NCBI RefSeq assembly: GCF_003244315.1
Contig: NZ_QKWH01000012.1
Span: 45,765 to 109,764 of the forward strand
Length of the DNA: 64,000 bases
DNA from: Xylanimonas oleitrophica
GTDB lineage: Bacteria > Actinomycetota > Actinomycetes > Actinomycetales > Cellulomonadaceae
Direction: 5' to 3'
Of this stretch, positions 1-9,700 are shown one piece after another. Position 1 is the stretch's first letter. Each line of letters starts with the position of its first letter. A model generated the notes under the pieces. The model worked only from the letters and a program-made list of their open reading frames with translations. It did no database searches and had not been told where the DNA came from. The translations under genes were made by a program, and so were the position numbers.

Positions 1-320
<320 letters not shown>

Positions 321-384
321 CAGGCCCTCGTCACGCGGGAAGGGCCGAGCGGTCGGCTCGTGCCGCCGCTCGGCCCTCCTGGCG

Positions 385-995
385 TCAGCCCTTCGCCGCG
401 CGCGGCCCGTACACCGTCACCTGGGCGTTGCCGCCGATCATCACGTCGAGCCGGGAGCAGTACGCCGCCTCGTCCACGATCGACGTCGTCGGGAACGGCT
501 CGAGCTCCAGCTCGTCCAGCACGCCATCGGCCACGGCACGAGCGTCGGCCAGCGACAGGCACTGCTCGGTGATGCCCGTGCGCAGCCGGTCCACGAGACC
601 AGCGTTCGCCTCGTCGAGCGCGACGGCGTCGCGCTCGGCCCCTGTCCGCGGGGGGCGATCCGACGCCGTTCTCCTCGGTGGAAGTTGCTCAGCACCCGGC
701 GGGCGACGCCGAACAGCCAAGGCCGCGCGTCAGCGCCGACGGGTAGGTCGTCGAGGCGGTGCCACGCCACCAGGAACGTCTCCACCACGACGTCGGCTGC
801 GTCGGCCGGGTCGGTGACACGGCGGACGGTGTAGGCGAGGAGTGCACGGTGCGTCGAGTCGAAGAGCGCGTGCCTGACGACTGTCCCATGTCCGGACGAG
901 GGCGCGGCGTTACGAGCCAGGAGGCCTCGCAGCGCCGACCTCTCCGGCTCCGACGGTGACCGGCGGAGCGAGGTCGCAACGACGAAGGGCCCCAT
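385..995 (-). pseudogene. ECF sigma factor remnant, frame-disrupted
   Basis: Reading leftwards from an ATG at 995, the first ~110 residues resemble region 2 of an ECF sigma factor: a stretch starting HRALLAYTVRRVTDP, then DVVVETFLVAWHR and ARPWLFGVARRVLSN. Near base ~665 the frame degenerates into Arg/Ser-rich sequence. Sensible coding continues in another frame (A-E-R-D-A-V-A-L-D-E-A-N onward) to a TGA at 385. The downstream part does not look like sigma region 4 and may be the tail of a neighbouring gene joined by deletion. A sequencing error is the alternative explanation. Function as a sigma factor is unlikely because region 4 is missing. Confidence 0.6.
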
Positions 996-1032
996 CCCGC
1001 AGGCTTCTGCGAGTGGGACCCTCCGGCTGGTG

Positions 1033-1119
1033 CGGTAGCGGTGGGATTTGAACCCACGGTGGACTTTCACCCACACACGCTTTCGAGGCGTGCTCCTTAG
1101 GCCGCTCGGACACGCTACC
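1033..1119 (-). tRNA. tRNA-Ser (anticodon CGA)
   Basis: The minus strand folds as a class II tRNA. The acceptor stem GGTAGCG pairs with CGCTACC; the anticodon stem CACGC/GCGTG encloses loop CTCGAAA, giving anticodon CGA (reads UCG). There is a long variable arm and a T arm with GGTTCAAATCC. The discriminator is G, as expected for serine, and CCA is not encoded. Confidence 0.93.
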
Positions 1120-1232
1120 TCGCCGGTTCGCACCGGCCGTCCGAGGATACCGGCTCTCGCCGCCCGCCCCAAATCCCGCCACGGCAGGGGACGGTGTGAG
1201 CCGCGCCTCCCGCGAGCGCCTCGTGGGCGACC

Positions 1233-1238
1233 TAGGCT
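1233..1238 (+). promoter_or_regulatory. -10 box of leaderless Sir2 gene
   Basis: TAGGCT ends 6 nt before the GTG at 1245, so transcription is expected to begin at the start codon. No convincing -35 is visible. Confidence 0.5.
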
Positions 1239-1244
1239 CAAGAG

Positions 1245-2171
1245 GTGCAGTCCGAGGCACGGCCGAGCCCGATCTTCAAGACCCCTTCGTACCAGCAGCG
1301 CACGTGGTCGCTGCCGGAGGGCGCCGTCGTGCACCGTGGCACGGTGGAGGACGCGGCGCAGGTGCTGCGGGGCCGCACGGTCACCGCTCTGACGGGTGCC
1401 GGCGTCTCCACGGACTCGGGCATCCCGGACTACCGCTCCCCGGACTCGCCGCCGCGCAACCCGATGACGTACCAGCAGTTCGTGGGTGACGAGGCGTTCC
1501 GCCGGCACTACTGGGCGCGCAACCACGTGGGCTGGCAGCACGTGGACCGCACGCAGCCGAACGCGGGGCACCGGGCGTTGGCCACCCTGGAGGAGCGTGG
1601 CGTCCTGCGGGGGCTGATCACGCAGAACGTGGACCTGCTGCACGAGGACGCGGGCTCACGCCGGGTGATCGACCTGCACGGGCGGTACGACCGGGTGATC
1701 TGCCTGCAGTGCGGGCGCGTGATCTCGCGCGCCCACCTGGCGCAGCGGCTGGACGAGCTGAACCCCCACTTCCTGGAAGAGGTGCTCTCCGGCGGTCTGA
1801 CGGTGGCGGACATCGAGGTGGCCCCGGACGCCGACGCGGTGATCGAGCAGACGTCCCACTTCAACCCCGCCCCGTGCGAGTTCTGCGGCGGGGTGCTGAA
1901 GCCGGAGATCGTCTACTTCGGGGAGTCGGTGCCGCGGGAGCGGGTGGAGCGGGCGTACGCCATGGTGGACGATGCCGGTGCGCTGCTCGTGGCGGGCACG
2001 TCGCTGACGGTGATGAGCGGCCTGCGGTTCGTGCGGCACGCGGCGAAGACGGGCAAGCCGATCGTCATCGTTAACCGTGGTGAGACGCGCGGCGACCCGC
2101 TCGCGACCGTGAAGGTGGAGGCAGGGGTCACCGAGACGCTCACGGCGCTGGTGGACCTGCTGACCCGCTAG
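1245..2171 (+). CDS. NAD-dependent protein deacylase, Sir2 family
   Basis: This 308-residue cytoplasmic sirtuin removes acyl groups from lysine using NAD+. It shows the NAD-binding G-A-G-V-S-T-D-S-G-I-P-D-Y-R-S motif near residue 51, the T-Q-N-V-D motif, and the catalytic H-G. Two Cys pairs (CLQC near 152 and CEFC near 210) form the structural zinc site, and G-T-S-L-T-V lies in the C-terminal Rossmann part. The GTG start at 1245 sits 6 nt behind a -10 box, suggesting a leaderless mRNA. The 3' end overlaps the convergent HTTM gene by 32 bp. Acyl-chain preference (acetyl versus succinyl) cannot be read from these motifs. Confidence 0.95.
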   Translation: MQSEARPSPIFKTPSYQQRTWSLPEGAVVHRGTVEDAAQVLRGRTVTALTGAGVSTDSGIPDYRSPDSPPRNPMTYQQFVGDEAFRRHYWARNHVGWQHVDRTQPNAGHRALATLEERGVLRGLITQNVDLLHEDAGSRRVIDLHGRYDRVICLQCGRVISRAHLAQRLDELNPHFLEEVLSGGLTVADIEVAPDADAVIEQTSHFNPAPCEFCGGVLKPEIVYFGESVPRERVERAYAMVDDAGALLVAGTSLTVMSGLRFVRHAAKTGKPIVIVNRGETRGDPLATVKVEAGVTETLTALVDLLTR

Positions 2172-3153
2172 CCGTCGCACCGTCGCCGGACGGAGCGTGG
2201 CTCCGCCGCGCGCCGGGCAGGACCCGGTGCCGCCACCTGCAGGCCAGGCCCATCGGCAGCCCGGCCGGCACGGCCACGGCTGCGGCGGTGAGCACCCATG
2301 CGGAGTAGTCGAGCCCCAGGCACGCCCAGATGCTGGTGTGCATCGCGGCCACGGCGAGCGCGAACGGCACCCTGGTCCACCGCACCGCCAGGAGCACGGG
2401 TGCGGTGAGCTCGAGCAGCAGTGCTCCGCTCGCCAGGAGCTGTGGCAGCAGCGGGGCGTCTGCGATCGCGTGCGTCAGGCCGGGTCCGAACGGTGACGTG
2501 CCCTCTCGCAGGATCCACGACATGTTGTCGCTGAGCGCCCACTCGATGCCGCTGTGCCGCAGCTTCTGGGCGCCCGTGAGGAAGTAGACGACGCCGAGCA
2601 CCGCGAGCGCGGCACGTGGCGGCCAGCCCCACCGCACGTCCCGGTCGCCGCCCGGCACGCTCCGCGCCGGCACCGCGGCGAACAGGAGCACGAACCCCAC
2701 CGTGACCGTCAGGACGTCGTTGTGCAGCACCTTGCCCGAGCTGCCCCACAGCCCGGCCAGCACCAGGTAGCACGCCCACGCGACGGCGAAGGCAGCCCGG
2801 GGCCACACCCGCGCGACGGCCAGCACCGCGGCCACGATGCCGAGCACCTGCAGGGCCAGCAGCCCCCCGGCAGGCAGGTCCGGCACCCATCCGACGAGGT
2901 TGGCGTGCACGCGCAGACCGGCCGGCCGGTCGGCGATGGTGGTCCAGTCCCGCGTGGCGAGGCGGAGCCCGACGACGGCGGCCACCAGCGCGTGCACCCA
3001 GCGGGCCCGCCAGGCGGGCGCGGGCGCGACCAGGCGGGCGTCGAGCCGGTGCAGCCACAGCGCCGGCCCACCGGGAGGCACGAGCCTCCCCGCCCGGCCC
3101 CGGACCGCAGGGAGCGACGGTCCCGGCCCGACCACGGGGCCCGCACCGGTCAC
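2140..3153 (-). CDS. HTTM domain membrane protein
   Basis: A 337-residue polytopic membrane protein of the HTTM class (helices related to vitamin K-dependent gamma-carboxylase). Long hydrophobic helices alternate with short loops, for example V-H-A-L-V-A-A-V-V-G-L-R-L, a segment with L-L-A-L-Q-V-L-G-I-V-A-A, and H-N-D-V-L-T-V-T-V-G-F-V-L-L-F. The characteristic G-A-Q-K-L-R-H-S-G motif is present. The GTG start at 3153 overlaps the stop of the upstream gene by four bases, indicating translational coupling. The molecular role of bacterial HTTM proteins is unsettled; carboxylase activity should not be assumed. Confidence 0.8.
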   Translation of the reverse strand: MTGAGPVVGPGPSLPAVRGRAGRLVPPGGPALWLHRLDARLVAPAPAWRARWVHALVAAVVGLRLATRDWTTIADRPAGLRVHANLVGWVPDLPAGGLLALQVLGIVAAVLAVARVWPRAAFAVAWACYLVLAGLWGSSGKVLHNDVLTVTVGFVLLFAAVPARSVPGGDRDVRWGWPPRAALAVLGVVYFLTGAQKLRHSGIEWALSDNMSWILREGTSPFGPGLTHAIADAPLLPQLLASGALLLELTAPVLLAVRWTRVPFALAVAAMHTSIWACLGLDYSAWVLTAAAVAVPAGLPMGLACRWRHRVLPGARRSHAPSGDGATASGSAGPPAP

Positions 3154-3623
3154 CGCTCCACCTCCACGAGCACCGTGACCGCCACCGTCCGGCGCTCGAG
3201 CGTCACCGGGTCCAGCTCCCACAGCTCCCGTTCCAGCCGTACGGTCCGCACGTCGGCAGGGTCCACGCCGGCGAGCTCGAGCCAGCCGTCGACCATCTCG
3301 CGCGCCGCCTCCGGCTCGGCCCCGGCCAGGTCCTTGAGCCGGTGGGCGGTCGAACCGCCCGAACGGGCACCCACGGGCACCGGCACCACCTGGCCGTCCG
3401 GCGCCGTCGCCACCAGGCGCAGCGTCTGCCCCTCTCCCGTGCGCACGTGGCTGAACAGCCGGAACGAGGTGAGCGGCCACAGCTCGACCTGCGCGACGGC
3501 GACCACGAGCAGCAGGGCCACGCTGCCGTAGGTGACACGGCGTGCACGGCGACGCTCGGCCGCGCCGCCGTCGTCGCGCACCGGAGCGGGCGCAGCGGGA
3601 ACGGGGGTGGAGCTCTGCGACAT
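3150..3623 (-). CDS. Small membrane-anchored protein, partner of HTTM gene
   Basis: 157 residues: a Ser/Pro/Ala-rich cytoplasmic N-terminus, one membrane helix around residues 28-46 (G-S-V-A-L-L-L-V-V-A-V-A-Q-V), then a ~110-residue soluble domain. The ATG at 3623 is preceded by GAGGAGA and, further up, by a TAGGTT box at 3662-3667. It overlaps the HTTM gene by GTGA, so the two products are probably made in equal amounts and may act as a complex. I do not recognise a named family with confidence. Confidence 0.75.
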   Translation of the reverse strand: MSQSSTPVPAAPAPVRDDGGAAERRRARRVTYGSVALLLVVAVAQVELWPLTSFRLFSHVRTGEGQTLRLVATAPDGQVVPVPVGARSGGSTAHRLKDLAGAEPEAAREMVDGWLELAGVDPADVRTVRLERELWELDPVTLERRTVAVTVLVEVER

Positions 3624-3769
3624 GGTCGTCTCCTCGAGCCGCAGGTCACGGCGGCTGCGAGAACCTAGCAGCATCCGCCAGGCTGCCGCTGCCCCCTGAC
3701 GAGTGGTTGGATGGAACTTCACCCGGGCACCCGAGCGGTCCCTGACCTGCGACGACGTACGGAGGACGC

Positions 3770-5278
3770 ATGGAGGACGCGATCGTCGTCGGCTCCGGCC
3801 CCAACGGGCTGGCCGCGGCCGTCACCCTCGCGCGAGCGGGCCTGCGGGTCACCGTGCTCGAGGCGGAGGAGACCGTGGGCGGAGGCGCCCGCACCCAGGA
3901 CCTCGGCCTCGCACCCGGCGTCGTGCACGACGTGTGCTCGGCCGTGCACCCGATGGCGTGGGCCTCCCCGTTCTTCCGGGCGTTCGACCTCGCCGCCCAC
4001 GGCGTCGAGCTGCTCACCCCGGAGGTGTCGTTCGCGCAGCCGCTGGACGGGCGGCCCGCCGCCGTCGCCTACCGCTCCCTGGACCGCACTGTCGAGGCGC
4101 TGGGGCCCGACGGCCCGGCGTGGCGCTCGCTGCTCGGTGCCCCGGTACGGCACTGGGAGGCCGTGGCCGCCGCCGCGCTGGGCGACAAGCGCTCCCTGCC
4201 CCCGGGCCTCGGCTCCCCCGGCGCGCTGCTGGGGGCGGCGCGCTTCGGCCTCGGCGTCCTCGAGCAGGGCACCCCGGCGTGGGACCTGCGGTGGTCCGAC
4301 GACGCCGCGCCCGCCCTGCTCACCGGTGTGGCCGCGCACACCATCACGCCGATGCCGTCCCTCGCGGCGGCGGGCACCGCTCTCCTGCTCGCGGGGCTGG
4401 CCCACGCCGGGCCGCAACCCCAGGGCGCCGGGCCGGCGTCGGGAGCCGACGGCGGCTGGCCGCTGCCGCGCGGCGGCACCGGCACCATCACCGCCGCGCT
4501 GCGGGCCGATCTCGAGGCGCGTGGCGGAGTCGTCCTCACCGGGCACCGGGTCCGCTCGCGCGCAGACCTGCCCGCCGCCCGCGCCTACCTCTTCGACACG
4601 ACGCCGGCCACGCTGCTCGACGTCGTCGGCGACGCCGTGCCCGCGGCCACCCGCCAGGCGCTGGAGCGGTTCCGCCACGGCGACGGCGCGGCCAAGGTGG
4701 ACTTCGTGCTCTCCGGTCCCGTGCCCTGGTCAGACCCTGACCACGACGGCACGGTGGCCCAGGCCGGCACCCTGCACCTGGGCGGCACACGGGCGCAGAT
4801 GCGGCAGGCCGAGGCGCAGGTCCACGCCGGCCGGCACGCCGAGCGGCCCGTCGTCCTGGTCAGCGACCCCACCGTCGTCGACCCGGGGCGCGAGACAGAG
4901 GGGCTGCGGCCCCTGTGGACGTACGCGCACGTGCCCGCCGGGTCCGACGTCGACGTCACCGAGGCCGTCACCGCGCAGATCGAACGGTTCGCACCGGGGT
5001 TCCGCGACGTCGTCGTGGCCTCCCGCTGCGTGCCCGCCGCGCGCATGGCGGAGCACAACGCCAACTACGTGGGCGGGGACATCGCCGCCGGCGCCGTGAC
5101 GATGTGGCAGATGATCGCCCGGCCTACGCCCCGGATCGACCCGTACGCCGCCGCGGGCGGGGTGTACCTGTGCTCGTCGTCGACCCCGCCCGGTCCCGGC
5201 GTGCACGGGATGGCCGGCTGGCACGCTGCCCGGCGGGCGCTGCGTGAGGTCTTCGGCGTCCGCGTCGCGGCCCTCTGA
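3770..5278 (+). CDS. FAD-dependent oxidoreductase, phytoene desaturase-like
   Basis: 502 residues with an N-terminal FAD dinucleotide-binding fold (V-V-G-S-G-P-N-G-L-A-A-A at residues 6-17, then the acidic end of strand two V-L-E-A-E) and the GGGARTQDL segment typical of the CrtI-like NAD(P)/FAD oxidoreductase superfamily (COG1233). The C-terminal Y-L-C-S-S-S-T-P-P-G-P-G-V-H-G-M motif is the conserved FAD-contacting end. The ATG has TACGGAGGACGC upstream, a strong ribosome site. No carotenoid genes lie next to it, so a role in carotenoid desaturation is unproven; the superfamily includes many enzymes of unknown substrate. Confidence 0.88.
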   Translation: MEDAIVVGSGPNGLAAAVTLARAGLRVTVLEAEETVGGGARTQDLGLAPGVVHDVCSAVHPMAWASPFFRAFDLAAHGVELLTPEVSFAQPLDGRPAAVAYRSLDRTVEALGPDGPAWRSLLGAPVRHWEAVAAAALGDKRSLPPGLGSPGALLGAARFGLGVLEQGTPAWDLRWSDDAAPALLTGVAAHTITPMPSLAAAGTALLLAGLAHAGPQPQGAGPASGADGGWPLPRGGTGTITAALRADLEARGGVVLTGHRVRSRADLPAARAYLFDTTPATLLDVVGDAVPAATRQALERFRHGDGAAKVDFVLSGPVPWSDPDHDGTVAQAGTLHLGGTRAQMRQAEAQVHAGRHAERPVVLVSDPTVVDPGRETEGLRPLWTYAHVPAGSDVDVTEAVTAQIERFAPGFRDVVVASRCVPAARMAEHNANYVGGDIAAGAVTMWQMIARPTPRIDPYAAAGGVYLCSSSTPPGPGVHGMAGWHAARRALREVFGVRVAAL

Positions 5279-5329
5279 GCACGGGCGCCCCCTCGCCGTG
5301 CGCGGCTCCCCGGGGACCGCGTCACCAGG

Positions 5330-5863
5330 TCAGCGGTGCCCCTCGAAGAAGCCGCGCAGCAGGGCGCCGCACTCGTCCTCGCGGACACCGCCCACCACCT
5401 CGACCTCGTGGTTCGAACGACGGTCGCGCACCAGGTCCCACACCGACCCGGTCGCCCCCGCCTTGGGGTCCCACGCACCCAGCACCACCCGGCGAACGCG
5501 CGAGGCCAGCAGCGCCCCCGCGCACATGACGCACGGCTCCAGGGTCACCACGAGCGTGCAACCCTCGAGCCGCCACTCACCCCGGGTCGCCGCGGCCTGG
5601 CGCAGCGCGAGCACCTCGGCGTGCGCCGTCGGGTCGCCCGTCTCCTCGCGCCGGTTGCGGCCCAGGCCCACGAGCCGGCCGGCCGCGTCGACCACCAGCG
5701 CCCCCACCGGCACGTCGCCGGTGGCCAGGGCGTGGGTGGCCTCGTGGAGCGCCATGCCCATGAGGGCCTCCCACACCTGCTGACGCTCGGGCAGCGTGGC
5801 GGGCGGGAAGGCGCCGTCGGGCCACGGCAGCGCGAGGCCCCGCGGCTCGGCGTGGTTCGTCAC
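5330..5863 (-). CDS. tadA: tRNA-specific adenosine deaminase TadA
   Basis: 177-residue zinc deaminase that converts the wobble adenosine of tRNA-Arg(ACG) to inosine. The catalytic T-A-H-A-E-V motif supplies zinc ligand His and the proton-shuttling Glu; P-C-V-M-C-A-G-A supplies the two Cys ligands. The start is GTG at 5863; a TAGCCT box sits exactly 6 nt upstream, which supports a leaderless transcript. It is convergent with the oxidoreductase gene and divergent from upp. Confidence 0.95.
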   Translation of the reverse strand: MTNHAEPRGLALPWPDGAFPPATLPERQQVWEALMGMALHEATHALATGDVPVGALVVDAAGRLVGLGRNRREETGDPTAHAEVLALRQAAATRGEWRLEGCTLVVTLEPCVMCAGALLASRVRRVVLGAWDPKAGATGSVWDLVRDRRSNHEVEVVGGVREDECGALLRGFFEGHR

Positions 5864-5869
5864 AGCGCC

Positions 5870-5875
5870 AGGCTA
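5870..5875 (-). promoter_or_regulatory. -10 box of leaderless tadA
   Basis: TAGCCT on the minus strand, 6 nt before the GTG start at 5863. Confidence 0.5.
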
Positions 5876-5958
5876 ACCGGCCCCCGCACGCACCCGGTCG
5901 CGGGCTAACTCACAGCGCCCGGGCGCCGGTTCCCCGCGTCCGGCCCATCGCCGACCGG

Positions 5959-5964
5959 TACCGT
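5959..5964 (+). promoter_or_regulatory. -10 box of leaderless upp
   Basis: TACCGT ends 6 nt before the ATG at 5971; the intervening bases offer no ribosome-binding site. Confidence 0.5.
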
Positions 5965-5970
5965 GATGGC

Positions 5971-6606
5971 ATGCGCCTGCACGTCGCCGACCACCCCCTC
6001 GTGGCACACAAGCTCACCGTCCTGCGTGACAAGAACACGCCCTCCGCCACGTTCCGGCAGCTCGTCGACGAGCTCGTCACGCTCCTGGCGTACGAGGCGA
6101 CGCGGGACGTGCGGATCGAGCCGCACGAGATCGAGACGCCGGTCACCACCACCACGGGCGTCAAGCTCTCGGACCCGAACCCCATCGTCATCCCGATCCT
6201 GCGCGCGGGCCTCGGCATGCTCGACGGCATGACGCGCCTGCTGCCCACGGCCGAGGTCGGGTTCCTGGGCCTCCAGCGCGACGAGACCACCTACGAGGCC
6301 GTCACGTACGCCAACCGCCTGCCCGACGACCTGACGGACCGCCAGGTGTTCCTCCTGGACCCGATGCTCGCCACCGGCGGCACCCTCGTGGCCGCGATCG
6401 ACTACGTGCTGCAGCGCGGCGCCCGGGACGTCACGTGCGTGTGCCTGCTGGCCGCGCCGGAGGGTCTCGAGGTCGTCGAGCAGGCCGTGGGCGAGCGTGT
6501 CGACGTCCAGGTCGTCGTCGCCTCGGTGGACGAGCGCCTCAACGAGAAGAAGTACATCGTCCCGGGTCTGGGCGACGCGGGCGACCGCCTCTACGGCATC
6601 GTCTGA
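5971..6606 (+). CDS. upp: Uracil phosphoribosyltransferase
   Basis: 211 residues, the normal length for Upp. The enzyme salvages uracil by joining it to PRPP to give UMP. The PRPP-binding loop is D-P-M-L-A-T-G-G-T (near residues 130-138), the uracil-specific C-terminal segment [10 protein letters not shown] is intact, and the early I-L-R-A-G-L-G-M motif is present. The ATG start fits the -10 box 6 nt upstream. A strong terminator hairpin follows 41 bp after the stop. Confidence 0.97.
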   Translation: MRLHVADHPLVAHKLTVLRDKNTPSATFRQLVDELVTLLAYEATRDVRIEPHEIETPVTTTTGVKLSDPNPIVIPILRAGLGMLDGMTRLLPTAEVGFLGLQRDETTYEAVTYANRLPDDLTDRQVFLLDPMLATGGTLVAAIDYVLQRGARDVTCVCLLAAPEGLEVVEQAVGERVDVQVVVASVDERLNEKKYIVPGLGDAGDRLYGIV

Positions 6607-6646
6607 CCGGTCCCCGCGCGGCAGCGCGGGAGAGCCCCGGACCGTG

Positions 6647-6688
6647 TGACGAAGGCCGACGACGGATCTCCGTCGTCGGCCTTCGTCA
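6647..6688. terminator. Bidirectional terminator, 20-bp stem
   Basis: A perfect inverted repeat (arm TGACGAAGGCCGACGACGGA) with a 2-nt TC spacer lies between the convergent upp and giant sigma-factor genes and probably ends both transcripts. Confidence 0.85.
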
Positions 6689-6733
6689 TGCTCCGAGGCG
6701 CGGCGCCAGGCTGGGCCGCGCCTCGGCGCACCC

Positions 6734-9700
6734 TCAGCGGGGCTCGCACGCTCCGACGAGCTCCCACTCGGAGCTGCGGGGCGGCACGGCGAGCCAGGAC
6801 CCGTACGGCGGGATCGCCCCGACGACGGCGCGTCCGGCACCACCACCGCTGCCGCCGAGCGAGCTGCCGAACCAGCCGTTGCCCCACCCGTGCGAGCGGC
6901 CCCAGCCGTCGTTGCCCGAGCCGCGGCTGCCGGCACCGCCTGCGCTGCCGCTGCTGTCGTGCGCGGCGTCGCCACCGCCACCCGCGGTGCGGGCGTCGTC
7001 GGACCTGCTGGACGACGACGGACGGTCGGCGGGGGTGCTCGGCGCGGCGGGTGCTGCCGGCGCCTCCGGCGCGGTGTCAGCGCCCTTGCCGTCGGCGTCC
7101 TTCTCTGCGGGGGCGAGCGTGCCGGCGGCGGGTGCCGCGGCCGGCGGACCCACGTACCGGTAGGTGCTCCAGCCCCAGCGCACCGTGTCCCCGACGGCGT
7201 ACCCGTCGCGAGCCTCGGTGGCGGCGTCCCAGGCGGGCGAGCACCAGCCGGCGGCCGCACCCGTGAACGGCTCGATCGTCAGGTCGGTGCTCCAGCCGTC
7301 GGCGCGGACGGTGTACTGGGCACCGTCACGGCCGCTGACGGACCCGAGGTCCACGGTGAACGCTCCGCCGGCGGGCACCAGACGCGACGTCTCGGTAGCG
7401 CCCTCCACGGTAAACCAGACGGCGACGTTCGACCGCGTGTTGTCGAGGACCAGCCCGGCGGGCCGCGAGGAGGACGACGCCCCCTTGCTCGTGGCCACGG
7501 CCACCTCGCCGAGCTCGACGCGGGCGTCAGGCGCGACGACGACACAGCTGACGGCGTTGTACTGCACCGTGGCGGTCCGCGTCAGGGTGCGCCCTTCGAC
7601 GGCCCGGCTGAGCTCCACGGTGGCGGGGCCGCCACGGGCACGCAGCCAGTGACCGAGCCCGAGGGAGACGGTGCGCGACTCCCCGGCGGCGACGGTGACG
7701 CGCTCGCTCCAGGTCCGGTCGCGCAGAGCGACCCGGGCGTCGTAGGCACGGTCGCCGGTGTTGGTGATCGTGACGGTGGCCTGCGGGGTGCCCGTCGGGC
7801 TGCACTCGGCGAGCACGGAGACCTGCACGGCGTCCGGCCAGGTGAGGCTGGCGCAGCCGGCGAAGCTGACGTCGAGCGTGCCCACCTTGCGGCCGTCGGC
7901 GAGGACGTCGAGCGTGCGCGTCCCGAACTTCACCGGGACGGTGACCACGGTGCGCTCGCCGGCCGCCACCTCGGTGGTGGTGCCGGCCACGGTGAACCGT
8001 GCGGGCAGGGTCGAGGCGCGGTTGTCGAGCGGCACGCGGGCCGTCCGCGTGGAGACCTCGGTGGCCGGGTCGTAGACGCATCCCGCCAGGAACCGACCCT
8101 CGGGCCCGAACCGGTCGAGCGCCGGGGCGATGACGACGTCGTCGAACCGCGCGGTGGGTGACTGCTCCGGCCTGGCGCGGGCGGTGGGCTCGTCGCCGTC
8201 GGCGTCCACCACCCAGCGGGAGAGGTCGAACGTGAGCGACCCGGAGCCGACGCGGCGCTCACCGGTGTCGATGGCGACCGTGCCCGTCCCTCCGGCGGCC
8301 ACGGTGGTGCGCTCGGTGGCGAACGCCCCGGTGCGCACGCTCACCTGCAGCGCCTCGTCGCCGTGGTTGACGAGGGTGCCGACGAGGCGGACCTGCCCGC
8401 CCACGTTCTCGGCGCGCACGGACGGCGTCACGTCCCACGACGGCGCGTAGCACTCCTGGGCGCCGAAGGTGCCGGCGGGGACGGTGGTCGTGTAGGGCGT
8501 CCCGGCGACGGTCGTGCCGACCACCCAGGTACCGCTGCCGCCGGGCACCCGCAGCCCGTCGTGCACACGGAAAGTGCGCGCCTCGCCCGGCTTGAGGGTC
8601 TGCGTGATCGAGCTGCTGCCCGCGGCGTCGAGACGCACGGTGACCACGCGCCCGGTGCCGTTGGTGTAGCGGCCCACCACCACGGCGTCCGCCTGGCCGA
8701 CGCCACCGGTGGCCGCGCACCGGGCCTGCAGGGTGCTGCTCTCGGGCACGACGCCCTGCCACAGCGGCTCCACGGTCACGGCGCCGCTGCCGGAGACGAC
8801 GTGCACGTCGTCGGCGGCACGCGGCACTGCCCGCAGGACCTGGCGGCCCACGGCCTCGGTCGCGGTGGCCACCACGCGCAGCTGCGTGCCGAGCGCCTCG
8901 CCGGGGGCGAGCTCGACGTCCTCGCGCGGGGCGCAGGTGATGCTGCCGGGAGTCTCGGCCGGGGCGCACCCGAGGTCGCCCTCGGCTCCGGCCAGGGCCA
9001 GGCCCTCGGGCAGGACGGTCTCGACGCTCCAGCCGGCGGTGGCGAGCCGGTCGCCGGTGTTGCTCACCGCCAGGGGCACGAGCGCGGCCCCCGGGTTCTG
9101 CAGCGCCTCGACGGCGCCCAGGCGCGCGGTGAGCTCGGCGCCGAAGAGGTCGACGGCGGCGGGCGGCACGTCGACCGGCGTCTTCTTCACGCCCTGGGCC
9201 CACACCTCGCCGTCGATGGCGTACTGCCCCCCGTTGTGGGCGACGACGTCGAACGCGGCGGTGCGCGTGCCGCCCACCGGGATGTCACCGAGCTCGCAGA
9301 CCACCGAGCGCTGGTCGTCCGCCGGGACGGCGCAGCGCAGCGAGTCCGCCGAGAGCGGCAACGAGCCGGACGGCGAGGTCATCCCGCCCCGGGACGTCGG
9401 CAGCGCCGGGTCGAGGCCGTCCTCCAGCTCGAACCGCGCCTTGGCGCCCAGGGCCGGCCGGCCGCCGTCGTTGACCACGGTCAGCACCACCCGCTGGGGG
9501 ACCCGCGGCTCGAGCACCTGGGTGGTGACGGGCTGCACGTAGAGCTTGGCGGGCGGCGTCACGTCCAGGACCGCGGGCGGGGCGAGCACGGTGTTGGCCG
9601 GGGAGGTCGGGTCGGCGAACTCCTCGGCCGGCTGTGCCAGCACCGCGCCCCGCCCGGGCGCCGCGGGAGCGGTGGCGGAGACGGGCTCACGCGCCGGCGG

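Noticed and set aside
1033..1119. tRNA-Leu rather than tRNA-Ser
   Set aside because: Both are class II, but the loop CTCGAAA gives anticodon CGA and the discriminator is G, both serine features.
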